Assembly (NCBI RefSeq): GCF_003852535.1
Contig: NZ_QAJP01000010.1
Span: forward strand, 108,151-172,150
Origin: Herminiimonas sp. KBW02
GTDB taxonomy: Bacteria > Pseudomonadota > Gammaproteobacteria > Burkholderiales > Burkholderiaceae_D
Length of the DNA stretch: 64,000 nt
Direction: 5' to 3'
Shown here: in pieces, positions 1 to 9,185 of the stretch
Numbering within the stretch: the first letter of the stretch is position 1
Layout of the letters: each line of letters begins with the position of its first letter
Notes under the pieces: model-generated
Seen by the model: the letters and a program-made list of their open reading frames with translations, nothing else
Databases searched by the model: none
What the model was told of the DNA's origin: nothing
Program-made: the position numbers and the translations under genes

Positions 1-899
1 TCGACTTCCTGGTTGCGGTGATTGGCTTGTTTGGCGTCAGCGAAATCCTGATCACGATGGAAGAAGGCCTGGCCTTCAAGGGCAAGAAAGCCGCCATCGA
101 TCTGAAGATCGTGTTCAAAACATGGGCACAGATGCCACGCTACTGGATGACCCTGCTGCGCTCGTCGGTGATCGGTTGCTGGCTGGGTATCACTCCCGGC
201 GGTGCGGTTGCTGCGTCCTTCATGGGTTACGGCATGGCGAAGAAGTTGTCGCGCGATTCGGCATCCTTCGGCAAAGGCAATATGGAAGGCGTACTGGCAC
301 CGGAAACTGCAGCACATGCAGCAGGTACTAGCGCACTCCTGCCTATGCTGGCGCTCGGCATCCCTGGTTCAGCAACTGCCGCAGTTCTGCTCGGCGGCCT
401 GATGATCTGGGGCTTGCAACCAGGCCCTATGCTGTTCGTCGAACAGAAAGACTTTGTCTGGAGCCTGATCGCCAGCATGTACCTCGGCAACATCGTCGGC
501 TTGCTGGTAGTGCTGAGTACGGTACCGGTGTTCGCAGCGATCCTGCGCATTCCGTTCTCCATCATTGCGCCATCCATCATGGTGATCTGTGCCATCGGCG
601 CTTATACCGTACACAGTGCCGAATTCGATATCTGGCTGATGGTGGTCTTTGGTGTAATCGGCTACATCTTCAAGAAATTGCAGTATCCATTGGCACCGCT
701 GGTGCTGGCACTGGTACTCGGCGATCGCGCAGAAGATGCATTCCGTCAAACCATGGTTGGCTCCAAAGGCGCGCTCGGCGTGTTCTGGGGCAGCGGCCTG
801 GTCGGCACCGTAATGACGCTGGCTGTCATCGCACTGATCTGGCCTATCATCAGCAGCCTGATCAACAACTTCCGTCAAGCCAGTCAAAAGCCAGCCTGA
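1..899 (+). CDS. TctA-family permease, C-terminal part (truncated by window edge)
   Basis: This is the C-terminal ~298 residues of the large membrane subunit of a tripartite tricarboxylate transporter (TTT), a secondary importer of organic acids that uses a periplasmic binding protein. The reading frame is open from the first bases, so the gene starts upstream of the window; the GTG at 18 is internal. It aligns closely with the complete TctA at 52954-54483, for example GLFG..EIL..MEEGLAF and the conserved APETAAHAAGTSALLPMLAL segment. Several hydrophobic membrane segments are visible. The substrate cannot be read from the sequence. The divergent GntR gene and the glyoxylate aminotransferase downstream suggest a C2-C4 carboxylate. 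Confidence in the family is high. Confidence 0.93.
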   Translation, partial: DFLVAVIGLFGVSEILITMEEGLAFKGKKAAIDLKIVFKTWAQMPRYWMTLLRSSVIGCWLGITPGGAVAASFMGYGMAKKLSRDSASFGKGNMEGVLAPETAAHAAGTSALLPMLALGIPGSATAAVLLGGLMIWGLQPGPMLFVEQKDFVWSLIASMYLGNIVGLLVVLSTVPVFAAILRIPFSIIAPSIMVICAIGAYTVHSAEFDIWLMVVFGVIGYIFKKLQYPLAPLVLALVLGDRAEDAFRQTMVGSKGALGVFWGSGLVGTVMTLAVIALIWPIISSLINNFRQASQKPA

Positions 900-910
900 T
901 AGATGTGCGT

Positions 911-970
911 TGGATGGGTATCTGCCCATCCAAAACAAAAAGCCTGGAGAGTAATCTCCAGGCTTTTTTC
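911..970 (+). terminator. Tandem hairpins ending in a rho-independent terminator
   Basis: A first hairpin has arms 911-918 and 925-932 (TGGATGGG/CCCATCCA). It is followed by a second stem, AGCCTGGAGA (941-950) with TCTCCAGGCT (955-964), and then a run of T. A preceding A-run makes the second hairpin usable in both directions, fitting its place between the convergent tctA and GntR genes. Confidence 0.85.
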
Positions 971-1027
971 TTTTACGCCGCCTGTTAAATGCAGCGCTAG
1001 TTCAACATCCGTTTATGAAACGCTTAG

Positions 1028-1744
1028 TTACGCAGCTTTACCATTCGCAGCACGCAAGTCAGCCATGACTGAATCACGCTTGTCCAGCAAATGCTGACGC
1101 AGGATACCTGCCAGACGTTTGCCGTCGCGCGCTTCCAGCGCCTGTATCATTTCGTCATGCTCGTGTATTGCGCGATCCCACTTCTCTTCTTTAAAGTTTG
1201 ATTTAAAGCGCAGGGCCAGCAAACGACGATTCACCGACAAATAGATCTGGCGCAGCATCGAATTGCGTGCGGCTTCATTGATCTTGTTATGAATCGTCTG
1301 GTTGCGGCTGTAGTAACCGGGCAAGTCATTCTGTGCACGGCACACCAGCATGGCCTGATGCAAGGCTTTGATGTCGGCGATCTCTGCCGGCGAGATGCGC
1401 TCTGCAGCCAGTTCACCTGACAAGGCTTCCAGACCGCTCATCATTTCAAATGCTTCCCAGATTTCAGTGTCGTTCATCTTCGAGACAAAGGCACCGCGAT
1501 TCGGCACGATGTCGATCAAGCCCTCAGATGCCAGCACCTTCATCGCTTCACGCAAAGGTGTACGCGAGATACCGAGTCGTTCGCACACTTCGCGCTCATT
1601 CAGTTTCATGCCCGGCGTCAGCACGCCTTCAATGATCAGCCGCTGCAAATGCTCAACCACTGCATCGTGCAAACGCTGACGTTCCATTCTGGGCAAATCA
1701 GGGCTGTTCATCTTTGCATCACCATCCATCAATGTATTTTGCAT
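1028..1744 (-). CDS. GntR-family (FadR/FCD type) transcriptional regulator
   Basis: A cytoplasmic DNA-binding repressor or activator that responds to a small carboxylate ligand. The N-terminal winged helix is seen at residues ~15-85 (LHDAVVEHLQRLIIEG, then LNEREVCERLGISRTPLREA). A C-terminal FCD-type all-helical domain follows, with the Asp/His-rich pattern of metal- or ligand-binding FCD proteins. At 238 residues it has normal family length. It is transcribed away from the aminotransferase gene at 2041 and toward tctA, so control of one or both is likely. The ATG at 1744 has no clear ribosome site and overlaps an operator-like palindrome. Met6 (1729) or Met12 (1711) are possible real starts. 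Confidence 0.9.
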   Translation of the reverse strand: MQNTLMDGDAKMNSPDLPRMERQRLHDAVVEHLQRLIIEGVLTPGMKLNEREVCERLGISRTPLREAMKVLASEGLIDIVPNRGAFVSKMNDTEIWEAFEMMSGLEALSGELAAERISPAEIADIKALHQAMLVCRAQNDLPGYYSRNQTIHNKINEAARNSMLRQIYLSVNRRLLALRFKSNFKEEKWDRAIHEHDEMIQALEARDGKRLAGILRQHLLDKRDSVMADLRAANGKAA

Positions 1745-1750
1745 ACGAAG
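1737..1750. promoter_or_regulatory. Candidate GntR operator at the regulator's own start
   Basis: TTGCATACGAA (1739-1749) resembles, in inverse orientation, the palindrome TTGTATGCAA at 1995-2004 on the other side of the same intergenic region. FCD-type GntR proteins commonly bind TTGTATACAA-like sites. The site covers the most upstream possible start codon of the regulator, which would allow autorepression if translation starts further inside. Confidence 0.45.
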
Positions 1751-1962
1751 TCCAAATAAATTTAACTCTATTTTAATCTAATTGTGTCTATGGTGACGCA
1801 GCGCGCCATATAGCCAGGCAATAAAAACGATATATCAGCAAACGCTAGCCAAAGCCAATGCCAGAAAAGGCTGGCGCGCCACAGACAAAGTGATTCTGCG
1901 TAGCTACTCCGACAACACAAATCTCACCCTCAGCAAAATAGTCACGTTTACCTGCAAAAGGC

Positions 1963-2004
1963 TTTACTAATCAAAAACCCTCTGCTAGAGTATTTTGTAT
2001 GCAA
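1963..2004 (+). promoter_or_regulatory. Promoter and candidate GntR operator for the aminotransferase gene
   Basis: TTTACT (1963-1968) and TAGAGT (1986-1991) are separated by 17 bp and form a plausible sigma-70 promoter. The palindrome TTGTATGCAA (1995-2004) lies over the expected transcription start, the position of a repressor site. A ribosome-binding site TAGGAGA lies at 2029-2035, a few bases before the ATG at 2041. Confidence 0.5.
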
Positions 2005-2040
2005 TATTCAATTGACGCGTAGTTTCCTTAGGAGAATGAA

Positions 2041-3258
2041 ATGTTGAAGTTAGACTTCCACCCAGCAGGCCGCCATTTCTTGCAAATTCCAGGTCCTAGC
2101 CCGGTGCCAGACCGCATTCTGCGTGCGATGAGCCTCCCGACCATCGACCACCGCGGCCCTGAATTCGGTGCGCTGGGATTGCAAGTTCTGTCCGGCATTC
2201 AAAAGATTTTCAAAACCACCCAGCCTGTTGTGATCTACCCTGCCTCCGGTACCGGCGCATGGGAAGCAGCACTGACCAATACCCTCAGCCCTGGCGACAC
2301 CGTACTGATGTATGAAACCGGCCACTTCGCTACGCTGTGGAAAAAAATGGCGGAAGCACTCGGCCTCAAACCTGAATTCATTGGCTTGCCTGGCATAGAA
2401 GGCTGGCGTCGCGGCGTTCAGGCCGATGCGATCGAAGCGCGCCTGCGCGCCGATACCGGCCACGCCATCAAAGCGGTTTGCGTCGTGCATAACGAAACCT
2501 CGACCGGCGTAACGTCCAATATCGCAGCAGTACGTAAAGCTATCGATGCAGCAAAGCACCCTGCACTGCTGCTGGTAGACACCATCTCCGGCCTCGCCGC
2601 CGCTGACTATCGTCACGATGAATGGGGCGTCGATGTCACCGTCTCCGGCTCGCAAAAAGGTTTGATGCTGCCACCAGGCATCAGCTTCAATGCCATCTCG
2701 AAAAAAGCGATTGAAGCCAGCAAAACCGCCAAACTGCCGCGCGCATTCTGGGGCTGGACTGAAATCATCGAGATGAACAAAACCGGCTACTGGCCATACA
2801 CACCGAACACCAATCTGTTGTACGGCCTGAACGAAGCACTCGACATGATTCTGGAAGAAGGTCTGGACAATGTATTTGCACGTCATGACCGCCTGTCCGC
2901 AGCATGCCGCCTGGCAGTCAATGCCTGGGGCCTGGAAGTGCAATGCGCCGATCCGACTGTGTACTCACCTATCCTGACCGGCGTCATGACACCGGAAGGC
3001 TTCGACGCTGATGCGATCCGTAAAACCATCTACGAGCGCTTCAATATGTCGCTGGGTACCGGCCTCGGCAAGATGAAAGGACGCATGTTCCGTATCGGCC
3101 ATCTGGGTGAAGCGAATGACCTGAGCCTGATGGCGACACTGGCTGGGTGTGAAATGGGTCTGAAAATCGCAGGCGTCAAACTGGCGGGCAGCGGTGTAGG
3201 CGCGGCGATGGAATACCTGGCTGAACAAAAAATCCCGCCGCTGAAAATCGCAGCGTGA
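2041..3258 (+). CDS. Serine/alanine-glyoxylate aminotransferase
   Basis: A cytoplasmic class V PLP-dependent aminotransferase that moves an amino group to glyoxylate, giving glycine (donor serine or alanine). The N-terminal motif FLQIPGPSPVPDRILRAM, the substrate-contact stretch DHRGPEF and the PLP-lysine segment SGSQKGLMLPPG (residue ~210) are all present. The length of 405 residues is usual for serine-glyoxylate aminotransferases. The start is set by a good ribosome site at 2029-2035. It is likely controlled by the divergent GntR protein. With the flavoprotein downstream (which could form glyoxylate from glycolate) it makes a glyoxylate-to-glycine module. It could also consume glyoxylate produced from oxalyl-CoA elsewhere in the window. 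The amino donor is not resolved. Confidence 0.92.
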   Translation: MLKLDFHPAGRHFLQIPGPSPVPDRILRAMSLPTIDHRGPEFGALGLQVLSGIQKIFKTTQPVVIYPASGTGAWEAALTNTLSPGDTVLMYETGHFATLWKKMAEALGLKPEFIGLPGIEGWRRGVQADAIEARLRADTGHAIKAVCVVHNETSTGVTSNIAAVRKAIDAAKHPALLLVDTISGLAAADYRHDEWGVDVTVSGSQKGLMLPPGISFNAISKKAIEASKTAKLPRAFWGWTEIIEMNKTGYWPYTPNTNLLYGLNEALDMILEEGLDNVFARHDRLSAACRLAVNAWGLEVQCADPTVYSPILTGVMTPEGFDADAIRKTIYERFNMSLGTGLGKMKGRMFRIGHLGEANDLSLMATLAGCEMGLKIAGVKLAGSGVGAAMEYLAEQKIPPLKIAA

Positions 3259-3469
3259 TTCAACTGTCACGGAAATGAACTTCCATGCTTGCACAACAGC
3301 ACATCGTTAGCAGGCTGCATTACAGATACAGGCTTGCCCGGCAGGGTAAGTCTGTATCGCATCCTTTCGCCATGGAACTCTCCGCTGGCAGGTTTTACAG
3401 ATGTAAGCACAGCAACAAAGTACAGCACTACCAGAATACTTATCTGCTCCAGAAAAGGACAACCCGAAC

Positions 3470-6400
3470 ATGCTCGTCAAGCCTATCCACTTCGTTCCTG
3501 TAAGCGGCAGTAGTCCTAGTCCGCTGGCCAGCCGTTTGCGCAAGGAATTGCGAGGCGACGTATTGTTCAGCAAGGCGGATCGCGGGCGTTACGCCACCGA
3601 CGCATCCATCTATCAAATCATGCCGATAGGCGTGGTCGTGCCGCGCGATCAGGATGACCTGCTGCTTGCCCTCGACATCGCACGCTCGGAAAAAACACCT
3701 ATCCTCGCGCGTGGCGGCGGTACCAGCCAGTGCGGCCAGACCGTGGGCGAAGCGCTGGTCATCGACAACAGCAAATGGCTCAACAATGTCATCGACTTCG
3801 ATCCGATCGCACGCACCGTCACCGTCGAGCCGGGTATCGTGCTCGATCATTTGAATGCGTGGCTCAAACCGCATAACCTGTGGTTCCCGGTCGATGTCTC
3901 AACTGCAGCGCAATGCACGATAGGCGGCATGGCTGGCAATAACTCTTGCGGTTCGCGCTCGATTGAATACGGCAATATGGTGCACAACGTGCTGGCTATC
4001 GATGCGGTACTCGCCGATGGTACGCAAGGTCGCTTCGAAACACTGGAAAAGATGGCGAACAACGCGCGCCTGCAGGAGATTACACGTGGTCTGCGCAGTA
4101 TTGCCCTGCGCGAGCAGGATGAAATTATCGAACGCGTACCCAAGGTATTGCGTCGCGTCGGTGGCTATAACATCGACTTGTTTGACTGCCAGAACCCACG
4201 CGCGTACACCGATGACGGCAGCGCCAATCTGGCGCACATCCTGGTCGGTTCCGAAGGCACGCTGGCATACAGCCGCCAACTGAAGCTCAAGCTGGTGCCA
4301 CTGCCTAAACACAAGGTACTCGGCGTCATCAACTTCCCGACCTTTTACCAGGCGATGGATGCCGCACAGCACATCGTCAAGCTGCTGCCTACCGCAGTTG
4401 AACTGGTCGACAGCACCATGATCAAGCTGTCGCTGAATAATCCGGCCTTCCGTCCTGTAATAGAGAAAGCACTGGTCGGCACGCCGGAAGCGATCCTGCT
4501 GGTGGAGTTTTCAGGTGACGACAAAGCGGCATTGGTAGAGCGCCTGTCCGCATTGTCCGACCTGATGAGTGATCTGAGTCTGCCGGGTTCGGTCGTCGAT
4601 ATGGTTGATGCCGGTGAACAAAAATCATTGTGGGATGTGCGCAAGGCCGGACTGAATATCATGATGAGCATGAAGGGCGACGGCAAGCCGGTTTCCTTCA
4701 TCGAAGATTGCGCAGTGCCCCTGGTGCACCTGGCGGAATACACCAGCCGCCTCACCGAAGTCTTCCACAAATACCATACCGAAGGCACCTGGTATGCACA
4801 TGCCAGCGTCGGTACGCTGCACGTACGTCCTATCCTCGACATGCGTCGCAATGGCGCGGCCGACATGCGCCAGATCGCGGAAGAAGCATCAGCGCTGGTA
4901 CGCGAATACAAAGGTGCATACTCCGGCGAACACGGCGACGGCTTGTGCCGCGGCGAATGGGTGTCCTGGCAATACGGTCCGAAGATCAATCAGGCCTTCA
5001 GCGAAATCAAGGACTTGTTCGATCCGGAAAATCGCTACAATCCGGACAAGATCGTACGACCGCCGAAGATGGATGAGAAAAGTAATTTCCGCTTTGCGCC
5101 CGGCTATCGCGAACTGCCGCTCAAGACACAAATGGATTGGTCAGACTGGGACGTCACGCGCGATCCGGCCAGCGGCGTGGAAACTGCACCTGGCACCGGC
5201 GATGACCGCACCGGCGGTTTGGCCAAGGCGGTAGAGATGTGTAACAACAATGGTCACTGCCGCAAATTCGATGCAGATACCATGTGCCCCAGCTATCGCA
5301 TCACCAAGGATGAACGTCACGTTACGCGTGGTCGCGCCAATACCTTGCGTCTTGCGATCTCCGGCCAACTGGGCGACGACGGACTGGCCAGCGCAGAAGT
5401 CAAGGAAGTGCTCGACCTGTGCGTCTCCTGCAAAGGTTGCAAACGCGATTGCCCGACCGGCGTCGACATGGCAAAGGTCAAGATAGAAGCACGCGCCGCC
5501 TGGGCCAGCCGTCATGGCAGCACGCTGCGTGAAAAAATGGTGGCCTTCATGCCGCGCTACGCGCCGTATGCCAGTCGCATCGGCGGCTTGCTGGCGGTGG
5601 GCGACAGATTACCGCTGATCTCAGGCTGGCTGAAGAAGAGTCTTGGGTTGGCACCGCAACGCGCCTTCCCGCGCTTCCGCACCTCATTCCTGTCGCAACT
5701 CGGCGCCCGCAGCAAGACCGCGGGTGGTACCAAGGAAGTACTGCTGTTTGTCGATACCTTCAACAATTACATGGAACCGGAAAACGCTCGTGCCGCACAG
5801 GCAGTGCTGGAAGCAGCAGGCTACACCGTGCATTTCAATGTAAAAGAAGACGAACGCCCGCTCTGTTGTGGTCGTACTTATCTGTCCGCCGGCCTGGTCG
5901 ATCAGGCAAAACAGGAAGCACGGCGCACACTCGATGCCTTGATGCCCTACATCAATCGCGGCGTCGCCGTGGTTGGTCTGGAACCATCCTGCCTGTTATC
6001 GCTGCGCGATGAATTCCTCAGCTATGGCTATGGTGAAGAAGCGAAAAAGCTCGCGAGCATGGCCTGGCTGTTTGAAGAATTCCTCGTCAATGAAAAAGCG
6101 GCCGGACGACTGCAACTGGATCTGAAACCGCTGGCGGTCAGCAAGGCTATGGTGCACGGACACTGCCATCAGAAAGCATTCAATGCCGTGCGTCCGGTGC
6201 AAACCGTGTTGCAATGGATACCGCAACTCGATGTCGCACTGATCGAATCATCCTGTTGCGGCATGGCCGGCAGCTTCGGTTATGAAGCCGAGCATTACGA
6301 GGCATCACAGGCCATGGGTGAGCTCAAGCTATTCCCGGCAATACGTGCAGCAGAGGAAAATACGCTGTTCGTCGCTGACGGCACCAGCTGCCGCCATCAA

Positions 6401-6472
6401 ATTGCCGACGGGACACAGGAAAACGCGATGCACGTCGCCCGTGTACTGGCAGATTCCTTGCGTACACACTAA
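3470..6472 (+). CDS. FAD-linked oxidase / Fe-S 2-hydroxyacid dehydrogenase (GlcD-GlcF-like fusion)
   Basis: A 1000-residue membrane-associated or cytoplasmic flavoprotein joining a GlcD-like FAD part to a GlcF-like Fe-S part, the layout of E. coli YdiJ (about the same length). The PCMH-type FAD domain (residues ~40-270) includes LARGGGTSQCGQTVG and GGMAGNNSCGSRS. The FAD-oxidase C-terminal domain spans ~280-545. Ferredoxin-type cysteines are at ~590 (CNNNGHC) and ~651 (CVSCKGCKRDCP). CCG-type domains lie at ~799 (LCCGRTYLS) and ~920 (SSCCGMAGS). Electrons probably go to the quinone pool. The substrate could be glycolate, D-lactate or another D-2-hydroxyacid; the neighbouring glyoxylate aminotransferase favours glycolate. 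An AAAAGGA ribosome site precedes the ATG. Confidence 0.88.
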   Translation: MLVKPIHFVPVSGSSPSPLASRLRKELRGDVLFSKADRGRYATDASIYQIMPIGVVVPRDQDDLLLALDIARSEKTPILARGGGTSQCGQTVGEALVIDNSKWLNNVIDFDPIARTVTVEPGIVLDHLNAWLKPHNLWFPVDVSTAAQCTIGGMAGNNSCGSRSIEYGNMVHNVLAIDAVLADGTQGRFETLEKMANNARLQEITRGLRSIALREQDEIIERVPKVLRRVGGYNIDLFDCQNPRAYTDDGSANLAHILVGSEGTLAYSRQLKLKLVPLPKHKVLGVINFPTFYQAMDAAQHIVKLLPTAVELVDSTMIKLSLNNPAFRPVIEKALVGTPEAILLVEFSGDDKAALVERLSALSDLMSDLSLPGSVVDMVDAGEQKSLWDVRKAGLNIMMSMKGDGKPVSFIEDCAVPLVHLAEYTSRLTEVFHKYHTEGTWYAHASVGTLHVRPILDMRRNGAADMRQIAEEASALVREYKGAYSGEHGDGLCRGEWVSWQYGPKINQAFSEIKDLFDPENRYNPDKIVRPPKMDEKSNFRFAPGYRELPLKTQMDWSDWDVTRDPASGVETAPGTGDDRTGGLAKAVEMCNNNGHCRKFDADTMCPSYRITKDERHVTRGRANTLRLAISGQLGDDGLASAEVKEVLDLCVSCKGCKRDCPTGVDMAKVKIEARAAWASRHGSTLREKMVAFMPRYAPYASRIGGLLAVGDRLPLISGWLKKSLGLAPQRAFPRFRTSFLSQLGARSKTAGGTKEVLLFVDTFNNYMEPENARAAQAVLEAAGYTVHFNVKEDERPLCCGRTYLSAGLVDQAKQEARRTLDALMPYINRGVAVVGLEPSCLLSLRDEFLSYGYGEEAKKLASMAWLFEEFLVNEKAAGRLQLDLKPLAVSKAMVHGHCHQKAFNAVRPVQTVLQWIPQLDVALIESSCCGMAGSFGYEAEHYEASQAMGELKLFPAIRAAEENTLFVADGTSCRHQIADGTQENAMHVARVLADSLRTH

Positions 6473-6502
6473 GCTCGCTTCAATCTAATTACATCCGTCA
6501 AC

Positions 6503-6538
6503 AAAGGCCCATCCGGTTTCCGGGTAGGCCTTTTTTTT
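6503..6538 (+). terminator. Rho-independent terminator
   Basis: An imperfect stem pairs AAAGGCCCATCCGG with CCGGGTAGGCCTTT across a short loop and is followed by a run of T. It lies just after the FAD/Fe-S dehydrogenase gene. Confidence 0.88.
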
Positions 6539-6649
6539 ATATCATGCTGATAAGAAAGCCGGCTACGGCAGGAACCAATCCGGCTCTTGCAACTCCGACA
6601 AATATAAACAGGCGAGATCTGCCGCTTTGGAAAAATTAATCCACCTCCT

Positions 6650-6690
6650 TTGACATGGATCAAGCAAGGGCTTTACCGTCGTCCTAGAAT
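6650..6690 (+). promoter_or_regulatory. FNR-like site and promoter of the universal stress gene
   Basis: TTGACATGGATCAA (6650-6663) has the FNR-family format TTGAC-N4-ATCAA. After 21 bp comes TAGAAT (6685-6690), a good -10 box, so the site is centred close to -41, the class II activator position. The expected start is near 6697, giving a ~35-base leader with the ribosome site GAAGGAG before the ATG at 6731. Confidence 0.65.
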
Positions 6691-6730
6691 CAGAATGAGC
6701 ACCTCCCCCTACACAGCGAAGGAGTACATC

Positions 6731-7174
6731 ATGTTCAAAAAAATCCTCATCCCTACCGACGGTTCAGCACTATCCGACAAAGCCGTCGATGCCGCCATCG
6801 AGTTTGCGCAGAAAATGGGTAGCGAACTACTCGTACTATCGGTCGCCGAGCCTTATGTATACATGGGTCTGATGGAAGGAGCAGGTGTATTCCCGACCGA
6901 TCCGGCCATGTATGACGACAAGGTCAAGGAACTGGCGCAAAAGCATCTGGACAAGGTTGAAGCCGCCACGCGCAACAAGGGCATCAGCTGCCAAACCATG
7001 GTAGCGGTCGGACTCAGTCCTTATGAAGAAATCGTACGCGTTGCAGAAGAGCAAAAATGCGACGCCATCTTCATGGCCTCACATGGCCGCAAAGGTTTGA
7101 ACAAACTCTTTATCGGTAGCGAAACGCAAAAAGTGCTCGCCCATACCACCCTGCCAGTACTGGTTCTGCGCTAA
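6731..7174 (+). CDS. Universal stress protein, UspA family
   Basis: A single-domain cytoplasmic nucleotide-binding stress protein of 147 residues. It begins MFKKILIPTDGSALSDKAV, the usual Usp strand and loop. It contains the ATP-loop pattern G-x2-G-x9-G(S) in ASHGRKGLNKLFIGSETQ and ends in the usual LPVLVLR strand. The start is fixed by GAAGGAG at 6719-6725. In many proteobacteria such genes respond to low oxygen, and the FNR-type site at 6650-6663 fits that. It appears to be a single-gene transcript. Confidence 0.93.
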   Translation: MFKKILIPTDGSALSDKAVDAAIEFAQKMGSELLVLSVAEPYVYMGLMEGAGVFPTDPAMYDDKVKELAQKHLDKVEAATRNKGISCQTMVAVGLSPYEEIVRVAEEQKCDAIFMASHGRKGLNKLFIGSETQKVLAHTTLPVLVLR

Positions 7175-7196
7175 AACGCGCCGCCGCAACTCATCC

Positions 7197-7216
7197 GGGG
7201 CGACACTCGTCGCCCC
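7197..7216. terminator. GC-rich hairpin after the universal stress gene
   Basis: GGGGCGAC and GTCGCCCC form a perfect 8-bp stem around ACTC. No real T-run follows, so termination is probable but not certain. Confidence 0.5.
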
Positions 7217-7380
7217 TGTCATTTCCGGTCGCGATAGCCGACCCGGCTGATTTTGTCCCCGTGGTATCATTGCGCTTCGAAAAAATGCACAGGATACAAG
7301 CGTATCCCCCTCTGCCAGCCAGATCGCATCTCACCTTTTTCACCCTGATCGTCGTCATCTAGCCCAGAACGGAATTAGCC

Positions 7381-7755
7381 ATGCGGATACAAACTTTCCT
7401 GCTCAGCTGCGCCCTTGCCCTTGTGACATTAACGGCACAGGCATTCGATCGTCCATTTCCGGATACCGTGAAACGCGGCGTGATGACACCGGCGAACTAT
7501 CCGGCCATCATCATCGATGAAAAGACACGTACCTTATCAGCGGGTGCCCGCATCTGGAATCAGGACAATATGATAGAGATGCCATCCGCCTTGCGCGGTA
7601 GCGACTTCGCTGTGAACTACACCGAAAGCGATACCGGCGACATCGATCGCATCTGGATACTCACCGCTGACGAAGCGAAAAAAACATTGCCGCTGTTGCC
7701 AGTGAAGCCGGCACCAGTCAAACCACTGCCGGCACCGGTAAGCACGACCAAATAA
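7381..7755 (+). CDS. Small exported protein of unknown function
   Basis: A 124-residue protein with a clear signal peptide (MRIQTFLLSCALALVTLTAQA, cleavage near residue 21 before FDRPFP), so it should be periplasmic. The mature part includes PANYPAIIIDEKTRTLSAGA and ends in a proline/lysine-rich tail with PVKPAPVKPLPAPV, resembling a spacer. No catalytic motif is recognised. It lies 23 bp before miaB on the same strand and may be cotranscribed with it. Similar small exported proteins occur in this position in related genomes as far as I recall, but the role is unknown. Confidence 0.75.
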   Translation: MRIQTFLLSCALALVTLTAQAFDRPFPDTVKRGVMTPANYPAIIIDEKTRTLSAGARIWNQDNMIEMPSALRGSDFAVNYTESDTGDIDRIWILTADEAKKTLPLLPVKPAPVKPLPAPVSTTK

Positions 7756-7778
7756 GTAAACGTTAGATAAGCCACACC

Positions 7779-9119
7779 ATGCAGAAGAAGATATACATCA
7801 AGACTTTCGGTTGCCAGATGAACGAGTACGACTCGGACAAAATGGTCGACGTCCTCAACGCATCCGAAGGCTTGATCAAAACCGACACGCCGGAAGATGC
7901 CGATGTGATCCTGCTCAATACCTGTTCGGTACGGGAAAAAGCGCAAGAGAAAGTATTCTCCGACCTCGGTCGTCTGCGCGAACTGAAGATCAACAAACCT
8001 GACCTCGTGATCGGCGTTGGCGGCTGTGTCGCCTCGCAGGAAGGTGACGTCATCGTCAAACGTGCACCGTATGTCGATCTGGTGTTTGGCCCGCAAACCC
8101 TGCATCGGCTGCCGGAAATGCTGAAGCAGCGTCGCTCCACCGGGCGCTCGCAAGTCGATATCAGCTTCCCGGAAATCGAAAAGTTTGATCACATGCCGCC
8201 GGCCAAGGTGGAAGGCGCGACCGCTTTCGTTTCCATCATGGAAGGTTGCAGCAAATATTGCAGCTATTGCGTCGTGCCTTATACCCGCGGCGAAGAAGTC
8301 TCGCGTCGCTTCGACGACGTACTGGCTGAAGTCGCCGGACTCGAAGCACAAGGCGTTAAGGAAATCACGCTGCTCGGCCAAAACGTCAACGCCTATCGCG
8401 GTGAAATGGCAGATGGCGAAATCGCCGACTTCGCATTGCTGATCGAATACATCGCCGAGCTGGAAGGCATAGAACGGATACGCTACGTTACCAGCCATCC
8501 GAAAGAATTCACGCAACGCCTGATCGATACTTACGCCAAAGTGCCGAAACTGGTGAACCACCTCTACCTGCCGGCACAGCACGGCTCGGATCGCATACTC
8601 GCGGCGATGAAGCGTGGCTATACTTCGCTCGAGTACAAATCCATCCTGCGTCGCCTGCGCGAAGTACGGCCGAATATTTCGATCTCGTCTGACTTCATCG
8701 TCGGCTTCCCCGGCGAAACCGATGCCGACTTTGAAGCGATGATGAAGCTGATCACCGATATTGGTTACGACAATAGCTTTAGTTTCATCTTCAGCCCGCG
8801 TCCGGGTACACCGGCCGCCAATCTGGAAGATGACACACCACACGAGGTCAAACTAGAGCGCCTACAGCGCCTGCAAGCGGTGATCGATCAGAACACGCGT
8901 CGCTATAGCGATGAAATGGTCGGCACCGTGCAACGCATACTGGTCGAAGGCCCGTCGAAAAAAGACGCCAACGAACTGCAAGGCCGCACCGAAAACAACC
9001 GTGTCGTCAACTTTGCTGCAGGCGAGCATGGTGCGCGCCTGATCGGCCAGATGATCGATGTCAATATTGTGCAATCCTTCGCCTATACTTTGCGTGGCGA
9101 AATCATCGTGAAGCAGTAA
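7779..9119 (+). CDS. miaB: tRNA-2-methylthio-N6-dimethylallyladenosine synthase
   Basis: A radical-SAM methylthiotransferase that converts i6A37 to ms2i6A37 in tRNAs reading UNN codons. The N-terminal MTTase domain carries the three iron-sulphur cysteines in [27 protein letters not shown] and [11 protein letters not shown]. The radical-SAM cluster is CSKYCSYC (residues ~158-165), followed by [11 protein letters not shown]-terminal TRAM domain covers ~380-446. The length of 446 residues is typical. It begins the run miaB-phoH-ybeY-corC-lnt, a common proteobacterial arrangement. Confidence 0.97.
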   Translation: MQKKIYIKTFGCQMNEYDSDKMVDVLNASEGLIKTDTPEDADVILLNTCSVREKAQEKVFSDLGRLRELKINKPDLVIGVGGCVASQEGDVIVKRAPYVDLVFGPQTLHRLPEMLKQRRSTGRSQVDISFPEIEKFDHMPPAKVEGATAFVSIMEGCSKYCSYCVVPYTRGEEVSRRFDDVLAEVAGLEAQGVKEITLLGQNVNAYRGEMADGEIADFALLIEYIAELEGIERIRYVTSHPKEFTQRLIDTYAKVPKLVNHLYLPAQHGSDRILAAMKRGYTSLEYKSILRRLREVRPNISISSDFIVGFPGETDADFEAMMKLITDIGYDNSFSFIFSPRPGTPAANLEDDTPHEVKLERLQRLQAVIDQNTRRYSDEMVGTVQRILVEGPSKKDANELQGRTENNRVVNFAAGEHGARLIGQMIDVNIVQSFAYTLRGEIIVKQ

Positions 9120-9185
9120 AAAACATATCGTTAAGGTCACTTCCCTAACCCCTATCGCGCAAGCACTTACGCTACTAAGCCAAAA

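Noticed and set aside
7617..8843. A 408-codon open frame opposite miaB
   Set aside because: miaB has its full set of iron-sulphur and radical-SAM motifs; the reverse frame shows none.
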